NCBI GenBank assembly: GCA_945868805.1 | Contig: CAMBMO010000011.1 | Coordinates: 1-63,225, forward strand | Direction of reading: 5' to 3' | Source: Singulisphaera sp. GP187 | Lineage (GTDB): Bacteria; Planctomycetota; Phycisphaerae; Phycisphaerales; SM1A02 | Length of the DNA: 63,225 bases | In this document: piece by piece, positions 27,314-36,085 of the stretch | Layout of the letters: every line of letters starts with the position of its first letter | Numbering within the stretch: position 1 is the stretch's first letter | Program-made: the position numbers and the translations under genes | Notes under the pieces: generated by a model | Databases searched by the model: none | What the model was told of the DNA's origin: nothing | What the model saw: the letters and a program-made list of their open reading frames with translations, nothing else

Positions 27314-27886
27314 ATGCACCGATTTCCACTCTTTCGTTTCGCTCTGGGCTTGCTCATCGTTGTTTGCTCTTGCAACCAAGGGTGTTCAACCAGCCCACCG
27401 CCCGAGACGATTACGGGGCGAAGTCCGATCATGCCACAACGAAAATTGATCGCGAGGATGCGCGAAAATGTGACCGGAAGCGACCAGCCCTCCGTCCCGG
27501 GTGTCGATGTCGTCCAGCTCGACGAGACGACGACTGCGGCTGCCCATGTCGGGGACAAGGTTCGAGTTGAGCTTCGGATGAACACTGGCACTGGCTACGA
27601 ATGGAAATGCGTCGGTTGCGTCAATACTCCAACTTCCACTGGGCAATCGACAACCACTCCGTCCGTGCTTACGCCACACTTCGACTGGTCAAAGGGGCTC
27701 GGTGAAAATACATCGACCGGTGCGGGTATCGCGGGCGGTCCAGTCATCTGTGTCTTTGAATTCAGCGCCGCCGAGGCTGGATCGTGCACCCTGACATTCC
27801 AGCTCGCTCGACCGTGGGAAACAGGAGTCAAACCAGCAGACACGCGAGCGCTCACAGTCAATGTGGCCAGACAAGGTGGCTCCTAG
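27314..27886 (+). CDS. Chagasin-like cysteine-peptidase inhibitor (I42) lipoprotein
   Basis: A 190-residue exported protein with a signal peptide ending in Cys-rich SCNQGC (Cys ~24), so probably a lipoprotein. After a ~45-residue linker, the I42 domain has all three inhibitory loops: NTGTGYEWKC (~93-102, in place of NPTTGYxW), GIAGGPV and ARPWETG. Chagasin-type proteins block papain-like peptidases, usually by plugging the active-site cleft. No papain-like peptidase gene lies in the window. It is a relative of the degenerate protein at 3386-3868. Confidence 0.82.
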   Translation: MHRFPLFRFALGLLIVVCSCNQGCSTSPPPETITGRSPIMPQRKLIARMRENVTGSDQPSVPGVDVVQLDETTTAAAHVGDKVRVELRMNTGTGYEWKCVGCVNTPTSTGQSTTTPSVLTPHFDWSKGLGENTSTGAGIAGGPVICVFEFSAAEAGSCTLTFQLARPWETGVKPADTRALTVNVARQGGS

Positions 27887-27926
27887 CCTCCCGCGAAATC
27901 GCTTCGCCCTCATCGCGGATGCGAGG

Positions 27927-28000
27927 CGTCCCGGGGTGGACTCGAACCACCGACCTGCAGATTAGAAATCTGCTGCTCTATCCAGCTGAGCTACCGGGAC
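27927..28000 (-). tRNA. tRNA-Arg (anticodon UCU)
   Basis: A complete 74-nt cloverleaf read on the minus strand. The acceptor stem GTCCCGG (28000-27994) pairs with CCGGGAC (27934-27928), with discriminator G at 27927. The D-arm GCTC/GAGC, the anticodon arm GCAGA-TTTCTAA-TCTGC with TCT as anticodon, and a GGTGG-TTCGAGT-CCACC T-arm are intact. No CCA is encoded. It lies between the plus-strand inhibitor gene and the GYF-like gene. Confidence 0.97.
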
Positions 28001-28187
28001 GACTCACGCGCATCGCGATCGATTGCGAGGACATGAAGTTAATTGAATTTGGCACAAAGTTCCTTCGCCAGTACCTGAATTTTCCCGCCGCGAACCAAGC
28101 TTCAGGCGATAGCATGGATTGAGCGGGCGACGACGGATCGCCAAGTTCCTTGAAGTTCCTCGGTTCACCAATCGCACCAAGCGTGCG

Positions 28188-28195
28188 AAAGGAGG
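28188..28195 (+). promoter_or_regulatory. Strong Shine-Dalgarno that fixes a GTG start
   Basis: AAAGGAGG ends 5 nt before GTG 28201. An upstream in-frame ATG at 28150 has no such site, so the SD decides for the GTG start of the GYF-like gene. Confidence 0.75.
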
Positions 28196-28200
28196 CAGTC

Positions 28201-28821
28201 GTGGGCGACAAATTCCGATTCAAGAATGGCGACGAGGTTTCTCCTTGGTTGCTCGCCGAGGGACTTCGAGAAGCAGCTCGATCCAAGATCGTGACTGCAG
28301 AGTCGCATGTGCAGAAGGCGGGGCGCGATGATTGGGTCCCCGCGGCATCGATCCCGGGACTCATCCCAGTCGCACAGGTTCGAGTGGAACCAGAGGTGAG
28401 AGATGAGTCGCACACTCCGCCACCGGAGCTTGTGCGAACAGTCGACCACCGACCTGCCGGGCGTCCACCAGAGTCAATCCATCACCTTCTGCATCGCGCG
28501 CTTCACATGCAAGTGCAGGTCTCGGCTCATGGTGGCGAGCACCACGGCGATCGATTCATCCCCGGGATGATCGTCGGCCTGACGGTCGAAGGTGTCATGG
28601 TGGAGTTCGCCGACTATTCGGCAGTTGTCTACCTGCCCTTGGCGAGGATCCGATCGGTCGTGATCTCGACGACATTCCCTGGGCTCGGACCGCCACGACG
28701 AGGAGAAGTCGTACGAATCGATGTTGATTCGCTTCCCGACATGAGCGAGCTTTCGTCGGGCTCGCATCCGCAGCAACACAGTTCGCACGCTTCGAAGCCC
28801 CCGAGCCAGGCCGCGGTCTGA
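28201..28821 (+). CDS. GYF-like domain protein of unknown function
   Basis: A 206-residue soluble protein. Residues ~1-55 resemble a GYF_2-type adaptor domain: FRFKNGDEVSPWLLAEGL, then a short strand and AGRDDWVPAASIPGL. GYF_2 domains usually have G-P-V/F-S and end with W-x-P/V-A-x. The middle (~105-180) is a separate beta-rich domain (DRFIPGMIVGLTVEGVMVEF) and the tail is Ser/His/Pro-rich. No signal or membrane segment is seen. The function is unknown. The GTG start is set by a strong Shine-Dalgarno. A 200-bp gap separates it from the tRNA. Confidence 0.6.
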   Translation: MGDKFRFKNGDEVSPWLLAEGLREAARSKIVTAESHVQKAGRDDWVPAASIPGLIPVAQVRVEPEVRDESHTPPPELVRTVDHRPAGRPPESIHHLLHRALHMQVQVSAHGGEHHGDRFIPGMIVGLTVEGVMVEFADYSAVVYLPLARIRSVVISTTFPGLGPPRRGEVVRIDVDSLPDMSELSSGSHPQQHSSHASKPPSQAAV

Positions 28822-28866
28822 TCCGGACCCTCGCAAAGAATAGCCCCAAAGGATTATCTCCAAAGG

Positions 28867-29655
28867 ATGAGCTACAGTAGTTGCATGCGAAGTTTGGCTT
28901 CTCGAAAACAAAAATTGACTCTCGTTGGAAGTTTCATTATCCCGTGCGCATTCTTCAGCGCGACGATTGCGACAGTGACCATGCTGACTGGTTGCTCTAC
29001 GCCCCACGCGATCCCCTCGAAGTACGACGTACCTGCAATTCTTGACATAGGACTCCCGCTCGCTCAGCGCGCCGTGCTGGAATACGCCGACGCTCATCAT
29101 GGACGGTTACCCGAAACATCGCCCGGAGAGCAGATCGTGGTTCGCTCGGTGACCCAGCGCAACCGAACGATCGAAGAGGTTGACGCAAGTGGAACGCCGG
29201 TTTCAATCGTAGAAACCATCGACAGCATCGCGTACGTCTATCGTCCCGCCAGAGAGACATTCATTCTCGCGGTCGGCGGACACATCGTTGGGACGCCGGT
29301 TGGTGGCGGCGACTCGATCAACACCTGGTTTGCGTTCCATGGGCGATACGACGATCAAGGCCATATCATCCCCGACAAGACCTCGTACTTCGAGAATGCT
29401 GACCTTTTCATCGACGCGATGCGTTCGACTTCGAATGAGGGCTCGTGGAACTCGTCCGCATGGGCCATTTCAACAACTTATCTCGCTGTTCTCGCGGTCA
29501 AAGGCGAAGCGACCACCGACGCAATCGTGGATCGGTTTGTCAAAGCCGCCGTTGCCACGGGGCTCGCGAGAGTTCCAAGCGACATGACTCCGCGCGAAGC
29601 CGCATTTGGCGGTGTCAAGTCAAATTCAATGGCGCTCCCTCCGGCTGGCAGATGA
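28867..29655 (+). CDS. Lipoprotein of unknown function, 256-262 aa
   Basis: I do not recognise a family. The N-terminus is a lipoprotein signal (basic start, a long hydrophobic core, ATVTMLTGC, Cys ~43). The mature part begins with helices and includes YADAHHGRLPETSPGEQI and several beta strands (SIAYVYRPARETFILAV). ATG 28867 overlaps an AAAGGATG repeat; ATG 28885 is an equally good start without a clear SD. The segment just upstream contains a duplicated CCAAAGGAT. Envelope location is inferred from the signal only. Confidence 0.65.
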   Translation: MSYSSCMRSLASRKQKLTLVGSFIIPCAFFSATIATVTMLTGCSTPHAIPSKYDVPAILDIGLPLAQRAVLEYADAHHGRLPETSPGEQIVVRSVTQRNRTIEEVDASGTPVSIVETIDSIAYVYRPARETFILAVGGHIVGTPVGGGDSINTWFAFHGRYDDQGHIIPDKTSYFENADLFIDAMRSTSNEGSWNSSAWAISTTYLAVLAVKGEATTDAIVDRFVKAAVATGLARVPSDMTPREAAFGGVKSNSMALPPAGR

Positions 29656-29704
29656 AATTGCCGGTTCCTGAGTACCGAGCGTCATTGCCAGTAACAAACG
29701 ACCG

Positions 29705-31465
29705 GTGATGATGATAGATCGAACGGATCCGAGTTTTGTTCGGGTCGCACGCGGGGATGCTCCTGCTGATTTGGTGATCGAGAACGGTCGATTCGTGGAT
29801 GTGTTTGCGCGTGTGGTTCGAAGGGGCTCGATTTTGATCGCGGGTGGTCGAATCGCTGCTGTGATTCCGGAAGGCGAGACTGCCTTAGCTCGTGAGCGCG
29901 TCGATGCGACCGGATTCGTCGTGCTCCCCGGATTCATCGACGCTCATATGCACATCGAAAGCACGATGCTTCCGCCATCTGGGTGCGCGATGCTCGTCTT
30001 GCCCCATGGAACAACTGGACTGGTCGCGGATCCTCATGAAATCGCGAATGTCTGCGGAATCGCGGGCATTCGATGGATGATGGCCGATGCGAAGAGTGTC
30101 CCGATGCGGATCTGGTTCACAGCTTCGAGCTGCGTTCCCGCGAGCTCGTTGGAGACTGCCAATGCCAATCTCCAAAGCGAGGATCTTGCCCCGCTCTTTG
30201 ACGACGATCGCATCATTGCCTTGGCAGAGATGATGAACTTCCCGGGGACGATTGCGGGCGATCCAGCGCTCATGTCGAAGATCGCACTCGGACTCGCGCG
30301 CCGTGGACGCGTCGACGGCCACGCACCCGGGCTTCGCGGTCGGGCATTGCAGGCATATGTCGCAACTGGACCATCGAGCGATCATGAATGCTTCACCGCA
30401 GAGGAGGCTCTCGAAAAAATCGCCGCCGGTCAGCGCGTCTTCATTCGAGAGGGAAGCGCAGCTCGCAACTTGTCCGCTCTGCTCCCTGCCGTCACACAAG
30501 CGAACGCGCATCGCTTCTGCTTCTGTACGGACGATGTGCACGCTTGCGAAGTTGCCGACGACGGGCATCTCGATCGCGTGATCCGTCGGGCCGCGGCGAT
30601 GGGGTTCGATGGTCCGACCGCTATTGCGATGGCATCCCTCCATGTCGCCGACCACTTCGGGCTCGGCGATTACGGCGCAATCGCACCCGGGCGCGTCGCG
30701 GACTTTTCGCTCGCAAAGATTCGAGATGGCAATTGGAAAGATCTTCGGATCGAATCGACGTTTGTCGGCGGTCGCTTGATCTCGACGAATGGCAAGACTA
30801 TTAAGCCGGTCCCTACGATCGCAACGCCCGACTTTCTACGCAACACCGTTCGGTTGCCAGATGACTTCGGCGAACACTCGTTCGAAAGAACTGCGAAAGC
30901 AAACATTCCCGCGCGAATCGTGGGAGTCGTCCCTGGTCAGATCATGACCGAGTCTCTTCTCGATCTTCCAACTGTCGAAGGAGGCTGGTTGCGAGCTGAT
31001 CCGAGTCGTGATCTCCTGCTCTTGGCGTCGATCGAACGGCATGGACGTGGCGGCGGAATCGGACTCGGGCTCGTCCGAGGGTTTGGAATGCATTGCGGAG
31101 CGATCGCGAGCACCGTCGGTCATGACGCTCACAATCTCAGCGTCGCGGGAGCGAGCCCACGCGATATGGCTGTCGCCGCTCGGCGTCTCGCCGAGATTGG
31201 CGGTGGCCAATGCATCGCGAACGATGGGAAGATTGTGGCAGAATTGCCGTTGGCGATTGCGGGATTGCTCTCCGACCAACCCCCGTCGTCGGTCGCGCGC
31301 GATCAGCATGCCATGCAGAAGGCGTATCTCTCGCTCGGAGGGAAACTCAGCGACCCGTTCATGCAATTGGCATTTCTTCCTCTTTCGGTGATCCCCCATC
31401 TGAAGTTGTCGAATTGCGGCATTATTGACGTCGATGCATTCCGAATCGTTCCGCTACAGGATTGA
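29705..31465 (+). CDS. ade: Adenine deaminase
   Basis: A 586-residue metal-dependent amidohydrolase that converts adenine to hypoxanthine and ammonia for purine salvage, in the cytoplasm. Motifs: LVIENGRFVDVF, the metal site LPGFIDAHMHIESTM (~73-87), HGTTGLVADPHEIANVCGI, the segment GHAPGLRGRALQAYVATG with its His, and a C-terminal region with GHDAHNLSV and DGKIVAELPLAIAGL. All match Ade and the length is typical. The start is GTG 29705, with ATG at 29708 and 29711 as alternatives and no strong SD. It is convergent with the Ca2+/H+ antiporter gene, 21 bp apart. Confidence 0.95.
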   Translation: MMMIDRTDPSFVRVARGDAPADLVIENGRFVDVFARVVRRGSILIAGGRIAAVIPEGETALARERVDATGFVVLPGFIDAHMHIESTMLPPSGCAMLVLPHGTTGLVADPHEIANVCGIAGIRWMMADAKSVPMRIWFTASSCVPASSLETANANLQSEDLAPLFDDDRIIALAEMMNFPGTIAGDPALMSKIALGLARRGRVDGHAPGLRGRALQAYVATGPSSDHECFTAEEALEKIAAGQRVFIREGSAARNLSALLPAVTQANAHRFCFCTDDVHACEVADDGHLDRVIRRAAAMGFDGPTAIAMASLHVADHFGLGDYGAIAPGRVADFSLAKIRDGNWKDLRIESTFVGGRLISTNGKTIKPVPTIATPDFLRNTVRLPDDFGEHSFERTAKANIPARIVGVVPGQIMTESLLDLPTVEGGWLRADPSRDLLLLASIERHGRGGGIGLGLVRGFGMHCGAIASTVGHDAHNLSVAGASPRDMAVAARRLAEIGGGQCIANDGKIVAELPLAIAGLLSDQPPSSVARDQHAMQKAYLSLGGKLSDPFMQLAFLPLSVIPHLKLSNCGIIDVDAFRIVPLQD

Positions 31466-31486
31466 TCAGGGATCGGCGCTGAAACT

Positions 31487-32662
31487 TCACGGCAAGTTCG
31501 CGTTGGGAAGGTCGTACTCCATGAGGACCGCGATCCAGATCGCGAAGAACATCGCGTGCACGATTCCTTGCATCATGTTCGTCTTGCCTTGACCGAAGTG
31601 CAGGATCGAAATGATGATCGTCGCAGTGAGCAAGCAGATTTCTGGCGGTTCAAGCCCCAGCTCGACCTCTCGCCCAAGGCACCCAGCGGCAAGCAAGACC
31701 AACGGAATTGTGAGTCCGATGGTGCTCAGAGCAGATCCATGAAGGATATTGATCGTTCGCTGAACATTCGATCCGAGCGCACTTCGAATGGCGGCGATTC
31801 CTTCGGGTAGCAAGACAAGAAACGCGATCGCAACTCCTTGCAGCGATTCGGGGAGAAATCTCCGCGATAGAAACGTGGCCAGCAGTCCGCCTAAGGACTC
31901 CGCGAGGAAGACGACAGTAACCAGTGACAGAATCAGGAGGGAAGCGGAGACCCATAGCGGACGACTTCGAGCGTGCGTGTGTGCCGATGTCGACGAACCA
32001 CCGTCAAGTGAGTACGTGAAAAACTCGCGATGAGACGAGCTTTGGAGCGTGATGAACGCTATGAACACGCCAAGCGACGCGCCTCCAACAAAGATGTCCA
32101 TCTGATCGGTCATGTACCCACCGGGTTCTGCGGTCGTCAACCGAGGAAGGATGAGCCCGATCGTGCAAAGCGCGGCGATAAGTCCGAGGTACGCACTGCT
32201 TGATTGTGCGTTGAATGGTTGCTCACGCTTTCGGAGCGCCCCCGCAATGATCGCGATCCCAACCAATCCGTTCATGATCAGCATCAAGGTCGCGAAGAGC
32301 GTGTCGCGAGCGACCGTGTCACCGCCATTGCTAGAAATCATGACCCCCAGAACGAGAGCGACTTCGATGACCACTGCAGAAATCGTCAGGACGAGCGTTC
32401 CAAACGGCTCTTTCAATTTGTTCGCAATCGCTTCCGCGTGCACGGCTGCGCGAATGGCCGACCACATGATCGCGATGAACACCAGCGGGAACAGGAACGC
32501 CGGAGCAGTCACTGTCGGGATCACATGAGGGACGATCGATCCTGCGCTATGGATATTCAATCCAAGCCACGCGGGACGCAGTACGAGGACGACGCCGAGC
32601 CCGAGTCCTGCGAGAACAATCAGGTCGGGAAGGATTCTGAGCGTGACTGAGTTCCTCTTCAT
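31487..32662 (-). CDS. chaA: Ca2+/H+ antiporter (ChaA-type, CaCA superfamily)
   Basis: A 391-residue inner-membrane protein with about 11 helices in two inverted halves. The alpha-repeat motifs carry the conserved acid: LKEPFGTLVLTISAVVIEVALV (~83-104) in the first half and AIAFLVLLPEGIAAIRSALG (~271-290) in the second. Between them lies a Ser/His-rich cytoplasmic loop (SLDGGSSTSAHTHARS). ChaA-type antiporters export Ca2+ and can carry Na+ or K+ at alkaline pH. It is convergent with ade and divergent from the thioredoxin-fold gene. Confidence 0.92.
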   Translation of the reverse strand: MKRNSVTLRILPDLIVLAGLGLGVVLVLRPAWLGLNIHSAGSIVPHVIPTVTAPAFLFPLVFIAIMWSAIRAAVHAEAIANKLKEPFGTLVLTISAVVIEVALVLGVMISSNGGDTVARDTLFATLMLIMNGLVGIAIIAGALRKREQPFNAQSSSAYLGLIAALCTIGLILPRLTTAEPGGYMTDQMDIFVGGASLGVFIAFITLQSSSHREFFTYSLDGGSSTSAHTHARSRPLWVSASLLILSLVTVVFLAESLGGLLATFLSRRFLPESLQGVAIAFLVLLPEGIAAIRSALGSNVQRTINILHGSALSTIGLTIPLVLLAAGCLGREVELGLEPPEICLLTATIIISILHFGQGKTNMMQGIVHAMFFAIWIAVLMEYDLPNANLP

Positions 32663-32730
32663 TTCGATGGCAATCTATCGGATGATGCCGAATGGCGAGG
32701 TTGAACGCCTCAGCTGTACTCTTGGAACTG

Positions 32731-33852
32731 ATGTCCAAGACTTGCCTCCTGATCATCATGTTCGCTGTGACGGCACTCGTTGGATTCGGTTCTGGTCCAT
32801 CGACGCAGGAAGCACGACCGCGCGCCGAACCGTCACAGGCGACGGTCGCACGCCCACCGCTCACATTCGGATCTCCGATGCCACTCCCCGAGATCGCCCA
32901 GTGGGCTCGCGGAGAGGCGCCTGACTTTTCGGACAAGTCGAAGACCTTTCTCCTTTCATTCTGGTCCTCGTCGATCACGCCCGCGCGAGAGTCGCTGACA
33001 CAACTCTCGAAGTTCGCCGATCACTATCGCGACCAAGGTCTCGTTGTCGTCGGCGTTACCGAGGAACCGATGGCAGGTATCCAACCGCTCCTGGACTCGC
33101 CCAAGTTCAGGGAAGGAGTTCGATTTGCGATTGGGTGCGATCCAGATCGAAGTACGTATCGGCAGTTCATGACAGAATCTTGGCAAGTTGCGCTCCCGAC
33201 CGCGTTCCTCGCCCAGAACGGCCAGATCATCTGGATCGGAAGTCCCAGAGACGCCGGCGAGGTGCTTGAATCGGTCTTTGCTGGAAAGTGGACACCGCAA
33301 GGACGGCGCGCGGCGCATGAAGAGGCTGCGGCGGCAATGAAGCGTGCGACCGACTTCGAAGCTCGAATCGAGATTCTCATCGATCGACGAGAATGGGACG
33401 CGTTGCTTCTCGTACTCGATGAGATGGAGAAAGATCCGAACGCCTCGCTCGCTCGAGAAGGAAAACTCTTGCGCGTGAGCACGCTTCAGCAGGCGGGCAA
33501 GACGGACGAAGCGCTACGGCTCTGCGACTCGCTGGTGAAGTCCACGAGAGACTGGGAAGTCGCGAGCGAAGTAGCGAAAATGCTCGTCTCGCAGCTCTTT
33601 CCAAGACCGGATCTCGGACGCGCGACGATGGCCGCACTCCGCGCGATCGCGCTTTCCAAGAAACATCAGGCACGTGCGTATTGCGCGATGGCAGATGTGC
33701 AATTTCGCGGTGGGCAGAAAGATTTGGCGATCCAATCGCTCGAGCGCGCATTGCTCTTAGCCGACTCGGACGAGATCAGCATCATCAGTGAGCGCCTGGC
33801 AGAGTCGCGCCCGCCGAGCAACCAGAAACCAGCAGACTCGCCTTCCCCATGA
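32731..33852 (+). CDS. TlpA/thioredoxin-fold protein lacking the CxxC, with helical C-terminus
   Basis: A 373-residue exported protein (N-terminal hydrophobic segment CLLIIMFAVTALVGFGSG). A thioredoxin-like domain spans ~55-195: the strand-turn KTFLLSFWSSSITPARESL matches the TlpA active-site region, but ITPA stands where CGPC is expected, so both redox cysteines are missing. YRDQGLVVVGVTEE, FAIGCDPDRSTYRQF, LPTAFLAQNGQIIWIG with the cis-Pro and an end helix keep the fold. Residues ~200-360 are helical, TPR-like. It is likely a binding rather than redox protein. ATG 32731 is preferred because the signal starts there. Confidence 0.78.
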   Translation: MSKTCLLIIMFAVTALVGFGSGPSTQEARPRAEPSQATVARPPLTFGSPMPLPEIAQWARGEAPDFSDKSKTFLLSFWSSSITPARESLTQLSKFADHYRDQGLVVVGVTEEPMAGIQPLLDSPKFREGVRFAIGCDPDRSTYRQFMTESWQVALPTAFLAQNGQIIWIGSPRDAGEVLESVFAGKWTPQGRRAAHEEAAAAMKRATDFEARIEILIDRREWDALLLVLDEMEKDPNASLAREGKLLRVSTLQQAGKTDEALRLCDSLVKSTRDWEVASEVAKMLVSQLFPRPDLGRATMAALRAIALSKKHQARAYCAMADVQFRGGQKDLAIQSLERALLLADSDEISIISERLAESRPPSNQKPADSPSP

Positions 33853-33891
33853 TGTGTCATCGAGTGATCCAGCGCTGTCGCCACCACTCGG

Positions 33892-36021
33892 TCAACCGCC
33901 TCGAATCTGATGAGCGGGAACATATGCCTTGCGCGTGTACTCGGCCACCATGCGATGCGAGTTGAATATCGGTGGAATAGTCGCAGCACTGTGGAGCGAG
34001 CGAGCGACCCATCCTTGGGGAATGCCCGCTTCGTCTCGTTCGTAGAACTGCGGAACAACCGATTGTTCGAGCAACTGATAGAGACTCTCGGCATCGGCCG
34101 TATCCCGAAGCTTGGGATCTTCGAGCGACTCGTGGCAACCGATACTCCAGCCGTTGATTCCATCGGTGGCCTCTGGCCACCATCCATCGAGAATCGAGAG
34201 ATTCAAACCACCATGCAATGGTGGTTTCATCCCACTCGTTCCGCTCGCTTCGTACGGACGGATCGGCGTGTTGAGCCAGACATCGCATCCAGAGACGAGC
34301 ATGCGACCAACATGCATGTCGTACTCCTCGATGAGCGCAACTCTTCCGCCAAATCGAGCATCCCGCGTCAGTTCGAAAATTTTCTGAACGAATTCCTGAC
34401 CTTGGTCGTCGCGGGGATGCGCCTTGCCTGCGAAGATGATTTGAACTGGGCGATCCACACTCGTCAAGATTCGCGCCAATCGATCGGGATCGTGAAAGAC
34501 GAGTGGCGCGCGCTTGTATGTCGCAAACCGCCTCGCAAATCCAATGGTCAGCACATCCTCAGAGAGCAAGGCGTACGTCGCTGCGACAGCACCCTGCCCC
34601 TCACCACGACGCTTGCGCTGGAGTGCCAATCGATCGCGAACAAAGTGAACCAATCGATGTCGCAAACGACTGCGCATCGCCCAAAATCTCGCTGGCAGTA
34701 CTTCCTCGGCGTGCGCCCAACCGGTTGCGGTCGGTGCTTGTTTGGTCAGTCGCAACCCGACCTGTTCCTTCCAGAACCGCTCTGCATCGGGATCGATCCA
34801 TGTCTTGACATGCACTCCATTGGTGATGGACCCGATTGGAACCTTCGCTGCGGGGACGCCATAAAAATCTTTCCACATCGATCGGCTGACCTCAGCATGA
34901 AGTTTCGAAACTCCATTCACTCGCTCGGCGAGTCGAAGCGCGAGCACTGTCATACAGAATGTCTCTTTCGCATCGCCTGCTTCCACTCGACCGAGATTCG
35001 CGACTTGCATGGGCGTGAGGCCGAGGCGATCGACAGTGCTACCGAGTTCGCTCACAACCAATTCCGGCGCGTATCGATCGTGACCCGCGGGCACGGGCGT
35101 GTGCGTTGTAAAGACAGTCGCTCTCCGTACCGCATCAAAAGATTCTTGAATGGGACGCCCATGCGAGTGAATGTCGATGGCTCGCTGAAGCGCTGCGAAT
35201 GCGGCGTGTCCCTCGTTAAGATGAAGGACGCTCACACGCTCACCAAGAGCCGTCAGCGCAAGCATTCCGCCGATTCCAAGCAGGATCTGCTGGCGAAGTC
35301 GCAGGAGAGGCTCGCCTTTGTAGAGGCCCTCCGTGAGTCGCCGATCTTCGGGCGCATTCGCCTTGAGGTCGGAGTCGAGCAGATAGAGCGGAACTCGCCC
35401 AACCCACATCCGCCAGATGCGCGCCGTTACTCGGCGCGAGCCGATTGGACACGCGATTGTCTCGCGTGTGTCCTCGAGACCCCATCGATGAAAGTCGTAC
35501 TCCGGATAGAGCACCTGCGTCGACCCATCCCGCGAAAGTTGCTGGATGTAGTACCCATGCCGGTAGGCCAAACCGACACCGACGAGAGGAATCCCTAGAT
35601 CCGACGCGCTCTTGAGATGATCTCCCGCAAGGATTCCCAATCCACCGGCGTACTGCTGGATCGATTCGTGGAGACCAAATTCGCTACAAAAATACGCGAC
35701 GCGAAAGTCATCTCTTCGCGCGGCCGTACCACGTTGAAACCATGCGCGTTCGCCCAGATAAGCGGATCGTGCGGCGAGCCCGTCGTATACCCGCTTGACG
35801 AAGAGTGGATCGCACGCGAGTGTCTCAAGTCGAGCACGCGATGTGCGCTCGAGCGTCCAGAGTGGCGAGTGGTTCGTCGCGCGCCATTCGTTTGGATCGA
35901 GTGTCTGGAAGACGGACCATCCCTCTTCGTTCCATGACCACCATAAGTTTGATGCGAGATCGCGGAGATGGCTGACGAGGTCGTCGACACCGATGGATTG
36001 AGATCGCCTGCCACGCGCCAT
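33892..36021 (-). CDS. glgP: Alpha-glucan (glycogen/maltodextrin) phosphorylase, GT35
   Basis: A ~709-residue enzyme that releases glucose-1-phosphate from alpha-1,4-glucans. It belongs to the shorter archaeal/Thermotoga-type branch. Features include ASNLWWSWNEEGWSVFQTLD near the start, YFCSEFGLHESIQQYAGGLGILAGDHLKSASDLG in two adjoining blocks, LHLNEGHAAF, FTTHTPVPAGHDRY and the pyridoxal-phosphate region YEASGTSGMKPPLHGG with the cofactor lysine. The frame is open to TTG 36093, but ATG 36021 gives the family's normal N-terminus. It is the last gene after malQ (64 bp). Confidence 0.93.
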   Translation of the reverse strand: MARGRRSQSIGVDDLVSHLRDLASNLWWSWNEEGWSVFQTLDPNEWRATNHSPLWTLERTSRARLETLACDPLFVKRVYDGLAARSAYLGERAWFQRGTAARRDDFRVAYFCSEFGLHESIQQYAGGLGILAGDHLKSASDLGIPLVGVGLAYRHGYYIQQLSRDGSTQVLYPEYDFHRWGLEDTRETIACPIGSRRVTARIWRMWVGRVPLYLLDSDLKANAPEDRRLTEGLYKGEPLLRLRQQILLGIGGMLALTALGERVSVLHLNEGHAAFAALQRAIDIHSHGRPIQESFDAVRRATVFTTHTPVPAGHDRYAPELVVSELGSTVDRLGLTPMQVANLGRVEAGDAKETFCMTVLALRLAERVNGVSKLHAEVSRSMWKDFYGVPAAKVPIGSITNGVHVKTWIDPDAERFWKEQVGLRLTKQAPTATGWAHAEEVLPARFWAMRSRLRHRLVHFVRDRLALQRKRRGEGQGAVAATYALLSEDVLTIGFARRFATYKRAPLVFHDPDRLARILTSVDRPVQIIFAGKAHPRDDQGQEFVQKIFELTRDARFGGRVALIEEYDMHVGRMLVSGCDVWLNTPIRPYEASGTSGMKPPLHGGLNLSILDGWWPEATDGINGWSIGCHESLEDPKLRDTADAESLYQLLEQSVVPQFYERDEAGIPQGWVARSLHSAATIPPIFNSHRMVAEYTRKAYVPAHQIRGG

Positions 36022-36085
36022 GAGTCGCGCATTACTACCAAATCGCTCCAACGCCCGAAACTGAAGGCGCGACGCGCACCCAGAC

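Noticed and set aside
27927-28000. tRNA-Arg as an integration site of a mobile element
   Set aside because: No integrase gene, no duplicated tRNA 3' end and no shift to foreign-looking genes on either side.
33910-35598. 562-codon open frame on the plus strand
   Set aside because: Antisense shadow of glucan phosphorylase, which has clear family motifs on the minus strand.
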